Shown: piece after piece, positions 1 through 5,511 of the stretch | How positions within the stretch are numbered: position 1 is the stretch's first letter | Layout: each line of letters opens with the position of its first letter | Assembly (NCBI GenBank): GCA_946479055.1 | Contig: CAMLEX010000365.1 | Location: 1-5,639 of the forward strand | Direction of reading: 5' to 3' | Source of the DNA: an uncultured Bacteroidota bacterium | Lineage (GTDB): Bacteria > Bacteroidota > Bacteroidia > Chitinophagales > Chitinophagaceae | Length of the DNA: 5,639 nucleotides | Made by a program: the position numbers and the translations under genes | The notes under the pieces: generated by a model | Told to the model about the DNA's origin: nothing | Seen by the model: the letters and a program-made list of their open reading frames with translations, nothing else | Databases searched by the model: none

Positions 1-1
1 T

Positions 2-1189
2 AATGCTACAACTCCCTGCGATCCAAGAGTAGTGGAAGCGATGATCCCCTATTTTACCAATTCATTTGGTAATGCCGCCAGCCGAAACCACCCCTTTGGA
101 TGGGTAGCTGAAGAAGCGGTCGATAATGCCCGTGAGGAAGTGGCAAAGTTGATTGGAGCTGACCCCAAAGAGATCATTTTTACATCCGGTGCTACTGAAG
201 GAGACAACCTGGCACTGAAAGGGGTTTTTGAAATGTATGCCAGTAAAGGCAATCATATCATCACCTGCAATATTGAACACAAAGCGGTATTGGATACCTG
301 TAAGCATATTGAAAAAGAAGGTGGTGAAGTGACTTATCTGAAAGTAAAAGATAATGGCCTCATCGATCTGGCCGAATTGGAAGCAGCTATTAAGCCCAAT
401 ACCATTTTGATCGCTATCATGTATGCCAATAATGAAATTGGTACCATCATGCCGATGAAAGAGATCAGCGCAATAGCCAAAAAGAAAGGCATTCTTGTTT
501 TCAGCGACGCTACCCAGGCGGTTGGTAAAATACCTGTTGATGTAAATAAAGATGGTATTGACCTGCTGGCATTTTCCGCTCATAAAATGTATGGTCCTAA
601 AGGAGTAGGTGCATTATATGTTCGCCGGAAAAATCCAAGAGTAAAAGTTACCGCGCAGATAGATGGTGGTGGCCATGAAAGAGGAATGAGAAGTGGTACA
701 TTGAATGTACCAGGTATCGTAGGTTTTGGTAAAGCCTGTGAAATTGCCCGGACAGAAATGGCTGAGGAAACAGAAAGAGTAAGCAAGCTGAGAGATAAAT
801 TGCAAAATGCTTTATTGCAGATTGAAGAATCATATCTGAATGGCGATAAAGAATATAAGTTGCCGCATGTGACTAATATTTCTTTTAAATATGTAGAAGG
901 TGAAGGCCTGATGATGGGCTTTAATAAAAACATTGCCGTTTCCTCAGGTTCGGCTTGTACATCCGCTTCACTGGAGCCTTCTTATGTATTAAAGGCATTG
1001 GGTCTTGGCGATGACCTGGCACATAGTTCGCTTCGTTTTGGCTTAGGACGTTTTACAACAGAAGACCAGATAGATTATACGATTGAGCAGGTAACCAATA
1101 CGGTAAACAAATTAAGAGAAATGAGCCCTTTGTGGGAAATGTATAAAGAAGGAATTGATCTGAATACGATCGAATGGGCACATCATTAA
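2..1189 (+). CDS. iscS: Cysteine desulfurase IscS (5' end outside window)
   Basis: IscS is a cytosolic PLP enzyme that converts L-cysteine to alanine and passes the sulfur as a persulfide to IscU and other acceptors. The frame is already open at base 2, where it reads NATTP, the conserved N-terminal motif of the family. The true start therefore lies upstream, and only about nine residues are missing by comparison with the 404-residue E. coli protein as I remember it. The GTG at 32 is an internal valine codon. Visible landmarks are TSGATEGDN (bases ~182-208), the PLP-binding lysine in [10 protein letters not shown] (codon 584-586), [12 protein letters not shown] (~665-700), and the persulfide cysteine in [14 protein letters not shown] (codon 956-958). 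The C-terminus ends in EWAHH, as in E. coli IscS, a tail reported to help bind IscU. The protein is the housekeeping IscS type rather than NifS or SufS. It is the first visible gene of iscS-iscU-iscA; whether iscR precedes it cannot be seen. Confidence 0.97.
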   Translation, partial: NATTPCDPRVVEAMIPYFTNSFGNAASRNHPFGWVAEEAVDNAREEVAKLIGADPKEIIFTSGATEGDNLALKGVFEMYASKGNHIITCNIEHKAVLDTCKHIEKEGGEVTYLKVKDNGLIDLAELEAAIKPNTILIAIMYANNEIGTIMPMKEISAIAKKKGILVFSDATQAVGKIPVDVNKDGIDLLAFSAHKMYGPKGVGALYVRRKNPRVKVTAQIDGGGHERGMRSGTLNVPGIVGFGKACEIARTEMAEETERVSKLRDKLQNALLQIEESYLNGDKEYKLPHVTNISFKYVEGEGLMMGFNKNIAVSSGSACTSASLEPSYVLKALGLGDDLAHSSLRFGLGRFTTEDQIDYTIEQVTNTVNKLREMSPLWEMYKEGIDLNTIEWAHH

Positions 1190-1192
1190 AAA

Positions 1193-1273
1193 GTTGATAA
1201 GTCAAGGGTTGATAAGTTTACAAGTTATTATCAATCCGTAACAAAACTTCTAAACCGATAAACTTGTGAACTT
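1193..1273. repeat. Short direct and inverted repeats between iscS and iscU
   Basis: The 100-base spacer between iscS and iscU holds an exact 10-base direct repeat, gttgataagt, at 1193-1202 and 1208-1217. It also holds a 13-base inverted repeat: aagtttacaagtt at 1214-1226 faces aacttgtgaactt at 1261-1273, with twelve Watson-Crick pairs and one U-G wobble around a 34-base loop. A smaller 7-base pair of arms (1209-1215 with 1228-1234) competes with it. There is no poly-T tract after the stem, so it does not look like a standard terminator. It could be an mRNA processing or stability element, or a scattered intergenic repeat. TAAGTTTA at 1213-1220 matches the Bacteroidota -7 box at all but the last base, so a weak internal promoter is possible. 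The repeats are seen directly; any role is inference. Confidence 0.6.
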
Positions 1274-1289
1274 TTAAACTTAACAAAAA

Positions 1290-1709
1290 ATGGCATATTC
1301 AGAAAAAGTTATCGATCACTACCAAAACCCCAAGAATGTAGGTACATTGGATAAAAGCAAAAGCAATGTAGGAACTGGTTTGGTCGGTGCACCGGAATGC
1401 GGCGATGTAATGCGTCTGCAGATAGAAGTAGATGATGCAACCGGCATGATCAAGGATGCAAAATTCAAAACATTTGGTTGCGGATCAGCTATTGCTTCTT
1501 CTTCTTTGGCTACCGAATGGCTGAAAGGTAAATCAGTAGATGATGCTGTAAAGATTGATAACATGACCATCGTAGAAGAACTGAATCTGCCGCCGGTAAA
1601 GATTCACTGTTCTGTTTTGGCTGAAGATGCCATTAAAGCAGCGATAAATGATTATCGCCAGAAAAATGGTATGCCGGTGTTGACATTTGAAGAAAGTGTA
1701 GTTCATTAG
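1290..1709 (+). CDS. iscU: Fe-S cluster scaffold protein IscU
   Basis: IscU is the cytosolic scaffold on which IscS-derived sulfur and iron are assembled into [2Fe-2S] clusters before transfer to carriers. The protein has 139 residues and starts MAYSEKVIDHY, matching the family N-terminus, so the ATG at 1290 is secure despite the lack of a Shine-Dalgarno sequence (it follows an A-run). The three cluster cysteines are C37 (APECGD), C64 (FGCGSA) and C107 (KIHCSVL), and the conserved aspartate is D39. LPPVK at 100-104 is the motif recognised by the HscA chaperone. The protein runs about eleven residues beyond the 128-residue E. coli form, ending in a hydrophobic and acidic tail (MPVLTFEESVVH). 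Its place between iscS and iscA supports the assignment. The intact LPPVK site suggests an HscA/HscB pair encoded elsewhere. Confidence 0.97.
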   Translation: MAYSEKVIDHYQNPKNVGTLDKSKSNVGTGLVGAPECGDVMRLQIEVDDATGMIKDAKFKTFGCGSAIASSSLATEWLKGKSVDDAVKIDNMTIVEELNLPPVKIHCSVLAEDAIKAAINDYRQKNGMPVLTFEESVVH

Positions 1710-1718
1710 AAAAGCGGT

Positions 1719-1790
1719 AAGCTGAAGCTTCGAGCTGCGAACCACAGATGGTTCCTAAGCTCGTAGCTCATGGCTCACAGCTCAAAGCTT
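1719..1790. repeat. AGCT-rich imperfect palindrome between iscU and iscA
   Basis: Most of the iscU-iscA spacer is built from agct-containing words and folds back on itself. From the centre outward, gaacca (1739-1744) pairs with tggttc (1749-1754) around the loop caga. After a small internal bulge, cgagct (1731-1736) pairs with agctcg (1758-1763), and beyond one mismatch agct (1726-1729) pairs with agct (1765-1768). Further agct words continue to 1790. There is no U-tract, so it is not a typical terminator. It resembles scattered REP-like intergenic palindromes, but copy number cannot be judged from one window. It covers the ATG at 1770 and so matters for choosing the iscA start. It may tune the relative expression of iscU and iscA (inference). 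Confidence 0.65.
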
Positions 1791-1796
1791 AATAAT

Positions 1797-2150
1797 ATGA
1801 GTGTAGCATTAGATAACGCAATATATGTAAGTGACAAGGCAAAAGCCAAGATTATACAATTATTGGCGGATGCAGGTGTTGGTAACGATCCCTCTTATTT
1901 TTTACGGGTAAGCGTTGTAGGAGGTGGTTGCTCTGGCTTAAGTTATAAAATGGATTTTGACAATGAACAAAAACCCATGGATCAGGCTTTTGAAGATAAC
2001 GGTGTGAAAGTAGTGACGGATCTGAAGAGTTTTTTATATCTCGTGAATACAACACTTGATTTTTCTGACGGGTTGAATGGTAAAGGATTTTATTTCAGCA
2101 ATCCCAATGCCAGCCGTACCTGTGGATGTGGCGAAAGTTTTGCGGTATAG
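1797..2150 (+). CDS. iscA: A-type Fe-S carrier protein (IscA/HesB family)
   Basis: A-type carriers accept Fe-S clusters from scaffolds and deliver them to apoproteins in the cytosol. From the ATG at 1797 the product is 117 residues, beginning MSVALDNAIYVSD. The three cluster or iron-binding cysteines of the family are present: C45 in GGGCSGLSY, and C109 and C111 in the C-terminal CGCGESF. FEDNGVKVV and FSNPN are also typical. The frame is open from an earlier ATG at 1770, but those nine extra codons are a translation of the AGCT-rich palindrome, and family members begin near MS(I/V), so 1797 is preferred. The gene is the third of iscS-iscU-iscA and is followed after 17 bases by a strong terminator. 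Sequence alone does not fully separate IscA from ErpA or SufA; the neighbours favour IscA. Confidence 0.92.
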   Translation: MSVALDNAIYVSDKAKAKIIQLLADAGVGNDPSYFLRVSVVGGGCSGLSYKMDFDNEQKPMDQAFEDNGVKVVTDLKSFLYLVNTTLDFSDGLNGKGFYFSNPNASRTCGCGESFAV

Positions 2151-2167
2151 TATAGATAGTTCGGTAT

Positions 2168-2210
2168 AAATAAAAAGCCTCTCTGAACAAAACAGAGAGG
2201 CTTTTTATTT
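2168..2210. terminator. Bidirectional rho-independent terminator
   Basis: A perfect 18-base inverted repeat has arms at 2168-2185 and 2193-2210 around the 7-base loop aacaaaa. The GC core is gcctctctg/cagagaggc. On the plus strand it is followed by tttttatttta, ending the isc transcript. The complementary strand carries an equivalent T-rich tract, so the same stem can end the convergent proline-rich gene, whose stop codon (2210-2212) touches the right arm. It lies 17 bases after the iscA stop, so hscB, hscA or fdx are not co-transcribed downstream. Confidence 0.92.
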
Positions 2211-2563
2211 TATTGCAGTCTCTTTGATGCTTTAGGTTTTGCCGGAGGCGGTGGAGGTGGCGGAGGAGCTGTTTTCATTTCTTCATCTTTTACAATTTGT
2301 GATGGACCTTTTGTTATAGTCTTTTTAACATGCTTTGATTTTGGTTTTGCAGGAGGGGGAGGGGGAGGTGGAGGAGGAGGTGGTGGTGCTGGTTCCACAT
2401 TTACTTCTTCCTTATCCGGTACAATTGTTGGCGGAGCAAATTCTACTTTTTCTACTTTAACAGGTGGCTGTGGTGGTGGCGGCGGAGGAACTTTCTTGTT
2501 TTGTGCCTGTGTAACCAGGGTGATACAAACCAGGCAAGCCGGTAACAATAATATCTTTTTCAT
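2210..2563 (-). CDS. Predicted exported polyproline protein, function unknown
   Basis: I do not recognise this as a named family. From the ATG at 2563 (on the minus strand) it has 117 residues; an in-frame upstream start at 2587 would put eight residues before an otherwise good signal peptide. Residues 1-21 form a lysine-plus-hydrophobic signal peptide, with likely cleavage near the TQAQ segment. A lipobox reading of LPAC at 7-10 is unlikely because the hydrophobic stretch before it is too short. The mature part is low complexity: proline runs at 26-31, 60-71 (twelve in a row) and 100-107, with 36 prolines overall (31%), separated by charged linkers rich in K, V and E. A unit of proline run then AKPK then a short basic segment occurs twice (60-77 and 100-114). 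It is probably a disordered, cell-wall-spanning or periplasmic spacer protein (inference). The runs should make translation depend on EF-P. It converges on iscA and diverges from gldF. Confidence 0.75.
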   Translation of the reverse strand: MKKILLLPACLVCITLVTQAQNKKVPPPPPPQPPVKVEKVEFAPPTIVPDKEEVNVEPAPPPPPPPPPPPPAKPKSKHVKKTITKGPSQIVKDEEMKTAPPPPPPPPAKPKASKRLQ

Positions 2564-2630
2564 AAATAGTTTTTTGGTAAGACGCACGAAAGCAATTATT
2601 CCACAATCTTTTTATAACTAATTTCCATCT

Positions 2631-2650
2631 ATTCGTGTTACTTGGTGTCC
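2631..2650. repeat. Two 10-base degenerate units in the divergent region
   Basis: The 118-base region between the proline-rich gene and gldF (2564-2681) contains two adjacent 10-base units, attcgtgtta and cttggtgtcc, sharing the core TTsGTGT. They are flanked by the word tccat at 2624-2628 and 2648-2652. I see no clear TAnnTTTG box for the minus-strand gene here. The repeat is weak and could be chance or a decayed member of a scattered intergenic repeat. Confidence 0.35.
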
Positions 2651-2666
2651 ATTAACGTTTTTGCCT

Positions 2667-2673
2667 TATTTTG
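2667..2673 (+). promoter_or_regulatory. Weak -7-like box before gldF
   Basis: TATTTTG resembles the Bacteroidota -7 element TAnnTTTG but is one base short. It ends only eight bases before the preferred gldF ATG, which would place transcription start almost at the start codon. No convincing -33 TTG element at the right distance stands out. It is offered only as the best candidate in this spacer. Confidence 0.22.
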
Positions 2674-2681
2674 CAATCTCT

Positions 2682-3401
2682 ATGTGGTCTATCTGTAAAA
2701 AAGAACTCCGCCAGTTTTTCAGCAGTCTTACCGGCTATATCGCTATTATTGTTTTCCTGTTAGCCAACGGGCTGATGCTTTTTGTTTTTAAAGATAATAT
2801 CCTTGATTTTGGTTATGCCACATTGGATCGTTTTTTTGAACTGGCTCCCTGGATATTATTGTTACTGATACCGGCAATTACCATGCGCAGCTTTGCTGAT
2901 GAATTTAAAGGAGGTACGTTTGAAATATTACAAACAAGGCCGCTAACCCGCTGGCAGATCGTTGGCGGAAAATACCTCGGTAATTTTATCGTTGTATTGA
3001 TTGCATTATTGCCTACTATCGTTTACTTCTTTTCAATACAGGCTCTTTCTTCTAATGAAGGCATAGATACAGGTGCGACGATCGGTTCTTATATCGGGTT
3101 GTTTTTTTTAGCGGCTGTGTTTACAGCTATTGGTATTTGTATCAGCAGTTTTACAAGCAATGCCGTGGTAGCATTTATTATCAGTCTTATCGCTTGTGTA
3201 TTGTTGTACTATGGATTTAGCGCCATCAGTCAACTGGCCGGGCTTGAAGGCGGCCCTGATTATTACATTGAAATGCTCGGAATAGATTTTCATTACAGGA
3301 GTATAAGCCGCGGTGTTATTGATACACGGGATATTATTTATTTCCTGAGTGTGATCTTTTTGTTTCTGACCATCACTGACCGTAATTTATTAAAGCGATA
3401 A
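2682..3401 (+). CDS. gldF: Gliding-associated ABC transporter permease GldF
   Basis: GldF is the integral inner-membrane permease of the GldA-GldF-GldG ABC transporter, which was linked genetically to gliding motility in Flavobacterium. The preferred start is the ATG at 2682, giving 239 residues beginning MWSICKKELRQFFSS, typical of ABC-2 permeases that open with a short KKEL-type cytoplasmic helix. The frame extends to a TTG at 2661 without adding recognisable sequence. Six membrane segments are visible at about 18-36, 54-68, 98-120, 132-157, 161-180 and 216-232. The cytoplasmic segment 75-100 (FKGGTFEILQTRPLTRWQIV, followed by GGKYLG) is the characteristic coupling region that contacts the ATPase. 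The stop is one base before the gldG ATG, so the two are surely co-transcribed and probably translationally coupled. The ABC-2 permease call is firm; the GldF name leans on the gldG neighbour. Confidence 0.92.
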   Translation: MWSICKKELRQFFSSLTGYIAIIVFLLANGLMLFVFKDNILDFGYATLDRFFELAPWILLLLIPAITMRSFADEFKGGTFEILQTRPLTRWQIVGGKYLGNFIVVLIALLPTIVYFFSIQALSSNEGIDTGATIGSYIGLFFLAAVFTAIGICISSFTSNAVVAFIISLIACVLLYYGFSAISQLAGLEGGPDYYIEMLGIDFHYRSISRGVIDTRDIIYFLSVIFLFLTITDRNLLKR

Positions 3402-3402
3402 A

Positions 3403-5157
3403 ATGAAGAACCTGTTTGGGAAAATAATTACTTCAAAATTTGGATGGCTATGGCTATTACTGGTTTTGCTGGGAATCAATTTCCTGGCTTCCATTGTTCA
3501 TTCCCGTATAGACCTGACAAAAGAAAAAAGATATACGCTGAGTAGAGCTACAAGAGATTTGTTATTGGCTGTGGATGACGATATACAGATAGATGTTTTT
3601 TTAAAAGGAGAATTTCCTGCAGGGTTTCGAAAACTGGCAAACAACACCGAAGAGTTTTTGCAATTATTAAAAGACAGGAATGCTTCAAAAATTCATTATC
3701 GTTTTATTTCTCCGGAAGAAAATATGCCGGGAACAAGTGCAACTTATGGTGATTCGCTTATCAATCTTGGTGCTGTTCCAATCAACCTGACCGTTCAAAA
3801 AAAAGCTGGTGAAAGCAGTAATATTATTTTCCCTGTCGCCATGATGCATTACAAAGGGAAACAATCACTCGTCAACTTATACCCGGGCGTTAGTGGAAGG
3901 ATATCACAGGAAGAAATTAATAGCGCTGAGGCTTTGATGGAATACCAGTTTGCAAGGTCTTTAGATAAAATTACAAAAAATGATAAAACCGGTATAGCCT
4001 ATAGCGTAGGTAATGGAGAACCGATTGACGGCCGGTCATACGACTTTGTACAAACGCTCAGAAAAGATTATCAATTTGGAATGCTTAATCTTCAAAAGGA
4101 AGCTGCTGTGCCACAGGGCGTGGATGTATTAATGATCGTGAAACCAACTATGACGTTTAGTGAAGAAGAGAAATTTAAAATAGATCAGTTTGTAATGAGA
4201 GGAGGCAAACTGCTTTGTTTTATTGACAATCTTTTTGCTGAACAGGATAGTCTTGCTTTCAAGCCGGAGACTATTGCTTTTGACAGAAACCTGAACCTGA
4301 CAGATCTTTTCTTTCGTTACGGGCTTCGTATTAATACCGATCTGATAATGGATCTGCAATGCGATATGATCCCATTCGTGGTCGGTGGTACAATGGAAAA
4401 CCCTCAGTACGAATTTCTCCATTGGAATTATTTTCCTTTGTTTTCACCAGCAAATAACCAATTGTTAAGCAAGAACCTTGGCTATGTAGCCAGCCGTTTT
4501 GCCAATTCCATTGATACGATCAAAGTAGCTGATATTGTTAAAACGCCGCTGCTGGTCTCTTCACCTAATTCAAGGATTATCAGCACGCCGGCTTTGATAA
4601 GTCTGAATGAAAATAAGAATGTACCGGAAGATGAGAAGTTTAAACTCAATGCTATTCCTGTAGCTATGATGCTGGAAGGCAAATTCACTTCATTGTATAA
4701 GAACAGGGCTACAAAAAACCAGATCGATAGTCTGGCAGTATTAGGTGGCCGGTTCAACTCTATGTCAGGAGAAAATAAAATGATTGTTGTAGCAGATGGT
4801 GATATTGTGTTGAATGATTTTGTCCTGGGTGGTGGGCCTAATGATCAATCCATTCCCTTGCCAATGGGATGGAATAAATATACCTATGGAGAATACCAGA
4901 AGCAATCGGAGTATGGAAAGTTATTTATCCCTGTAGCAAATCGTGAATTCCTGCTAAACGCTATCGAGTACCTGGTAAATGATGCGGCTATTAGTCAGAC
5001 AAAAAATAAAGACATTGTGCTTCGTCTCCTTGATTCAAAAAAAGTGCAGGAGAAAAAAACACTCTGGCAGTTTATAAATATCGGTTTACCAGTTTTGCTG
5101 GTTATTCTTTCCGGTTTTATTTATCAACAGACACGAAAAAGAAAATACGCTTCATAA
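3403..5157 (+). CDS. gldG: Gliding-associated ABC transporter subunit GldG
   Basis: GldG is the auxiliary, substrate-binding-like subunit of the Gld ABC transporter: a large extracytoplasmic domain held by membrane helices at both ends. The product has 584 residues. A single membrane segment lies at about 14-33, followed by SRIDLTKEKRYTLS, the usual entry to the domain. The periplasmic part carries conserved family stretches: IQIDVFLKGEFPAGF (61-75), INSAEALMEYQFA (172-184), VGNGEP (202-207), the KPTMTFSEEEKFKIDQF and RGGKL block (247-270), and LFFRYGLRINTDLIMD (302-317). A second membrane helix at about 557-574 is followed by a basic tail (RKRK), consistent with a cytoplasmic C-terminus. It starts one base after gldF. 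No ATPase gene follows. In F. johnsoniae gldA is also unlinked, so a separate gldA is expected. What the transporter carries is not known. Confidence 0.93.
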   Translation: MKNLFGKIITSKFGWLWLLLVLLGINFLASIVHSRIDLTKEKRYTLSRATRDLLLAVDDDIQIDVFLKGEFPAGFRKLANNTEEFLQLLKDRNASKIHYRFISPEENMPGTSATYGDSLINLGAVPINLTVQKKAGESSNIIFPVAMMHYKGKQSLVNLYPGVSGRISQEEINSAEALMEYQFARSLDKITKNDKTGIAYSVGNGEPIDGRSYDFVQTLRKDYQFGMLNLQKEAAVPQGVDVLMIVKPTMTFSEEEKFKIDQFVMRGGKLLCFIDNLFAEQDSLAFKPETIAFDRNLNLTDLFFRYGLRINTDLIMDLQCDMIPFVVGGTMENPQYEFLHWNYFPLFSPANNQLLSKNLGYVASRFANSIDTIKVADIVKTPLLVSSPNSRIISTPALISLNENKNVPEDEKFKLNAIPVAMMLEGKFTSLYKNRATKNQIDSLAVLGGRFNSMSGENKMIVVADGDIVLNDFVLGGGPNDQSIPLPMGWNKYTYGEYQKQSEYGKLFIPVANREFLLNAIEYLVNDAAISQTKNKDIVLRLLDSKKVQEKKTLWQFINIGLPVLLVILSGFIYQQTRKRKYAS

Positions 5158-5205
5158 AGTAGGGATTTACCTGTATTCTGTTCCTTTTAACTTGCGCCTT
5201 TCCGT

Positions 5206-5213
5206 TATCTTTG
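5206..5213 (+). promoter_or_regulatory. Bacteroidota -7 promoter box before the TerC-like gene
   Basis: TATCTTTG is an exact match to the TAnnTTTG -7 element used by the Bacteroidota primary sigma factor. It ends 22 bases before the ATG at 5236, giving a short leader. No good TTG -33 element lies at the usual spacing upstream (a TTG at 5192-5194 is too close). The spacer after gldG (5158-5235) shows no clear hairpin terminator. Confidence 0.55.
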
Positions 5214-5235
5214 TAGTTTAATTTTTACTAAAAGT

Positions 5236-5511
5236 ATGACATCGGACCAGGTATCTTATCTCGTTTTTGGAATTGTTTTGTTGTTTGCCTTGATCTTTGA
5301 TCTTGGTCTTTTAAGTAAAAAAGATCAGAAGGTTACTATAAGACAAGCTTTGTATCAAACTTTTTTCTGGGTAGGACTTGCATTAGCTTTTTTTATTTTT
5401 ATGTGGCTAAAAAATGGCCAGACTATCGCATTGGAATATCTCAGCGCTTACCTAATGGAATGGAGCCTGAGTATGAGCAGGTGGGGGTCACGCGGGTGGC
5501 GGATACGATAG
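5236..5511 (+). CDS. TerC/Alx-family membrane protein, truncated by a sequence break
   Basis: TerC/Alx proteins are inner-membrane proteins of roughly 300 residues, implicated in metal-ion (notably manganese) homeostasis and tellurite resistance. The first 79 codons (to 5472) fit the family N-terminus: a membrane helix ending in FDLGLL (about 9-26), a second helix FFWVGLALAFFIFMWL (43-58), then LEYLSAYLMEWSLS, the segment that normally leads straight into a (V/I)DN(I/L/V)F motif. Here the next codons read MSRWGSRGWRIR and then stop at 5509-5511. At the same point GC content jumps from 36% to 63%, so the last 12 codons before the stop are not native. About three quarters of the protein is missing, including the conserved acidic residues expected to bind metal. 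The start is supported by the -7 box 22 bases upstream. The family call is good for the N-terminal part; the gene may be whole in the organism if the break is an assembly error. Confidence 0.8.
   Translation: MTSDQVSYLVFGIVLLFALIFDLGLLSKKDQKVTIRQALYQTFFWVGLALAFFIFMWLKNGQTIALEYLSAYLMEWSLSMSRWGSRGWRIR

Noticed and set aside
62..583. A 173-codon open frame on the minus strand opposite iscS
   Set aside because: It lies wholly inside a strongly conserved iscS coding region, its product resembles nothing I know, and it has no promoter-like sequence. It is an antisense shadow.
580..933. A 117-codon minus-strand open frame opposite the middle of iscS
   Set aside because: It is antisense to conserved catalytic segments of IscS and has no independent support.
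1770..1796. ATG at 1770 as the iscA start
   Set aside because: The added residues translate the AGCT-rich palindrome and do not match the usual N-terminus. The ATG at 1797 gives a normal-length family member.
2564..2587. Upstream minus-strand start at 2587 for the proline-rich protein
   Set aside because: It would put eight residues, including charged ones, before a complete signal peptide that starts cleanly at 2563.
4129..4757. Minus-strand open frames opposite gldG
   Set aside because: They overlap conserved GldG segments, have no start context and match no known family, so they are shadows.
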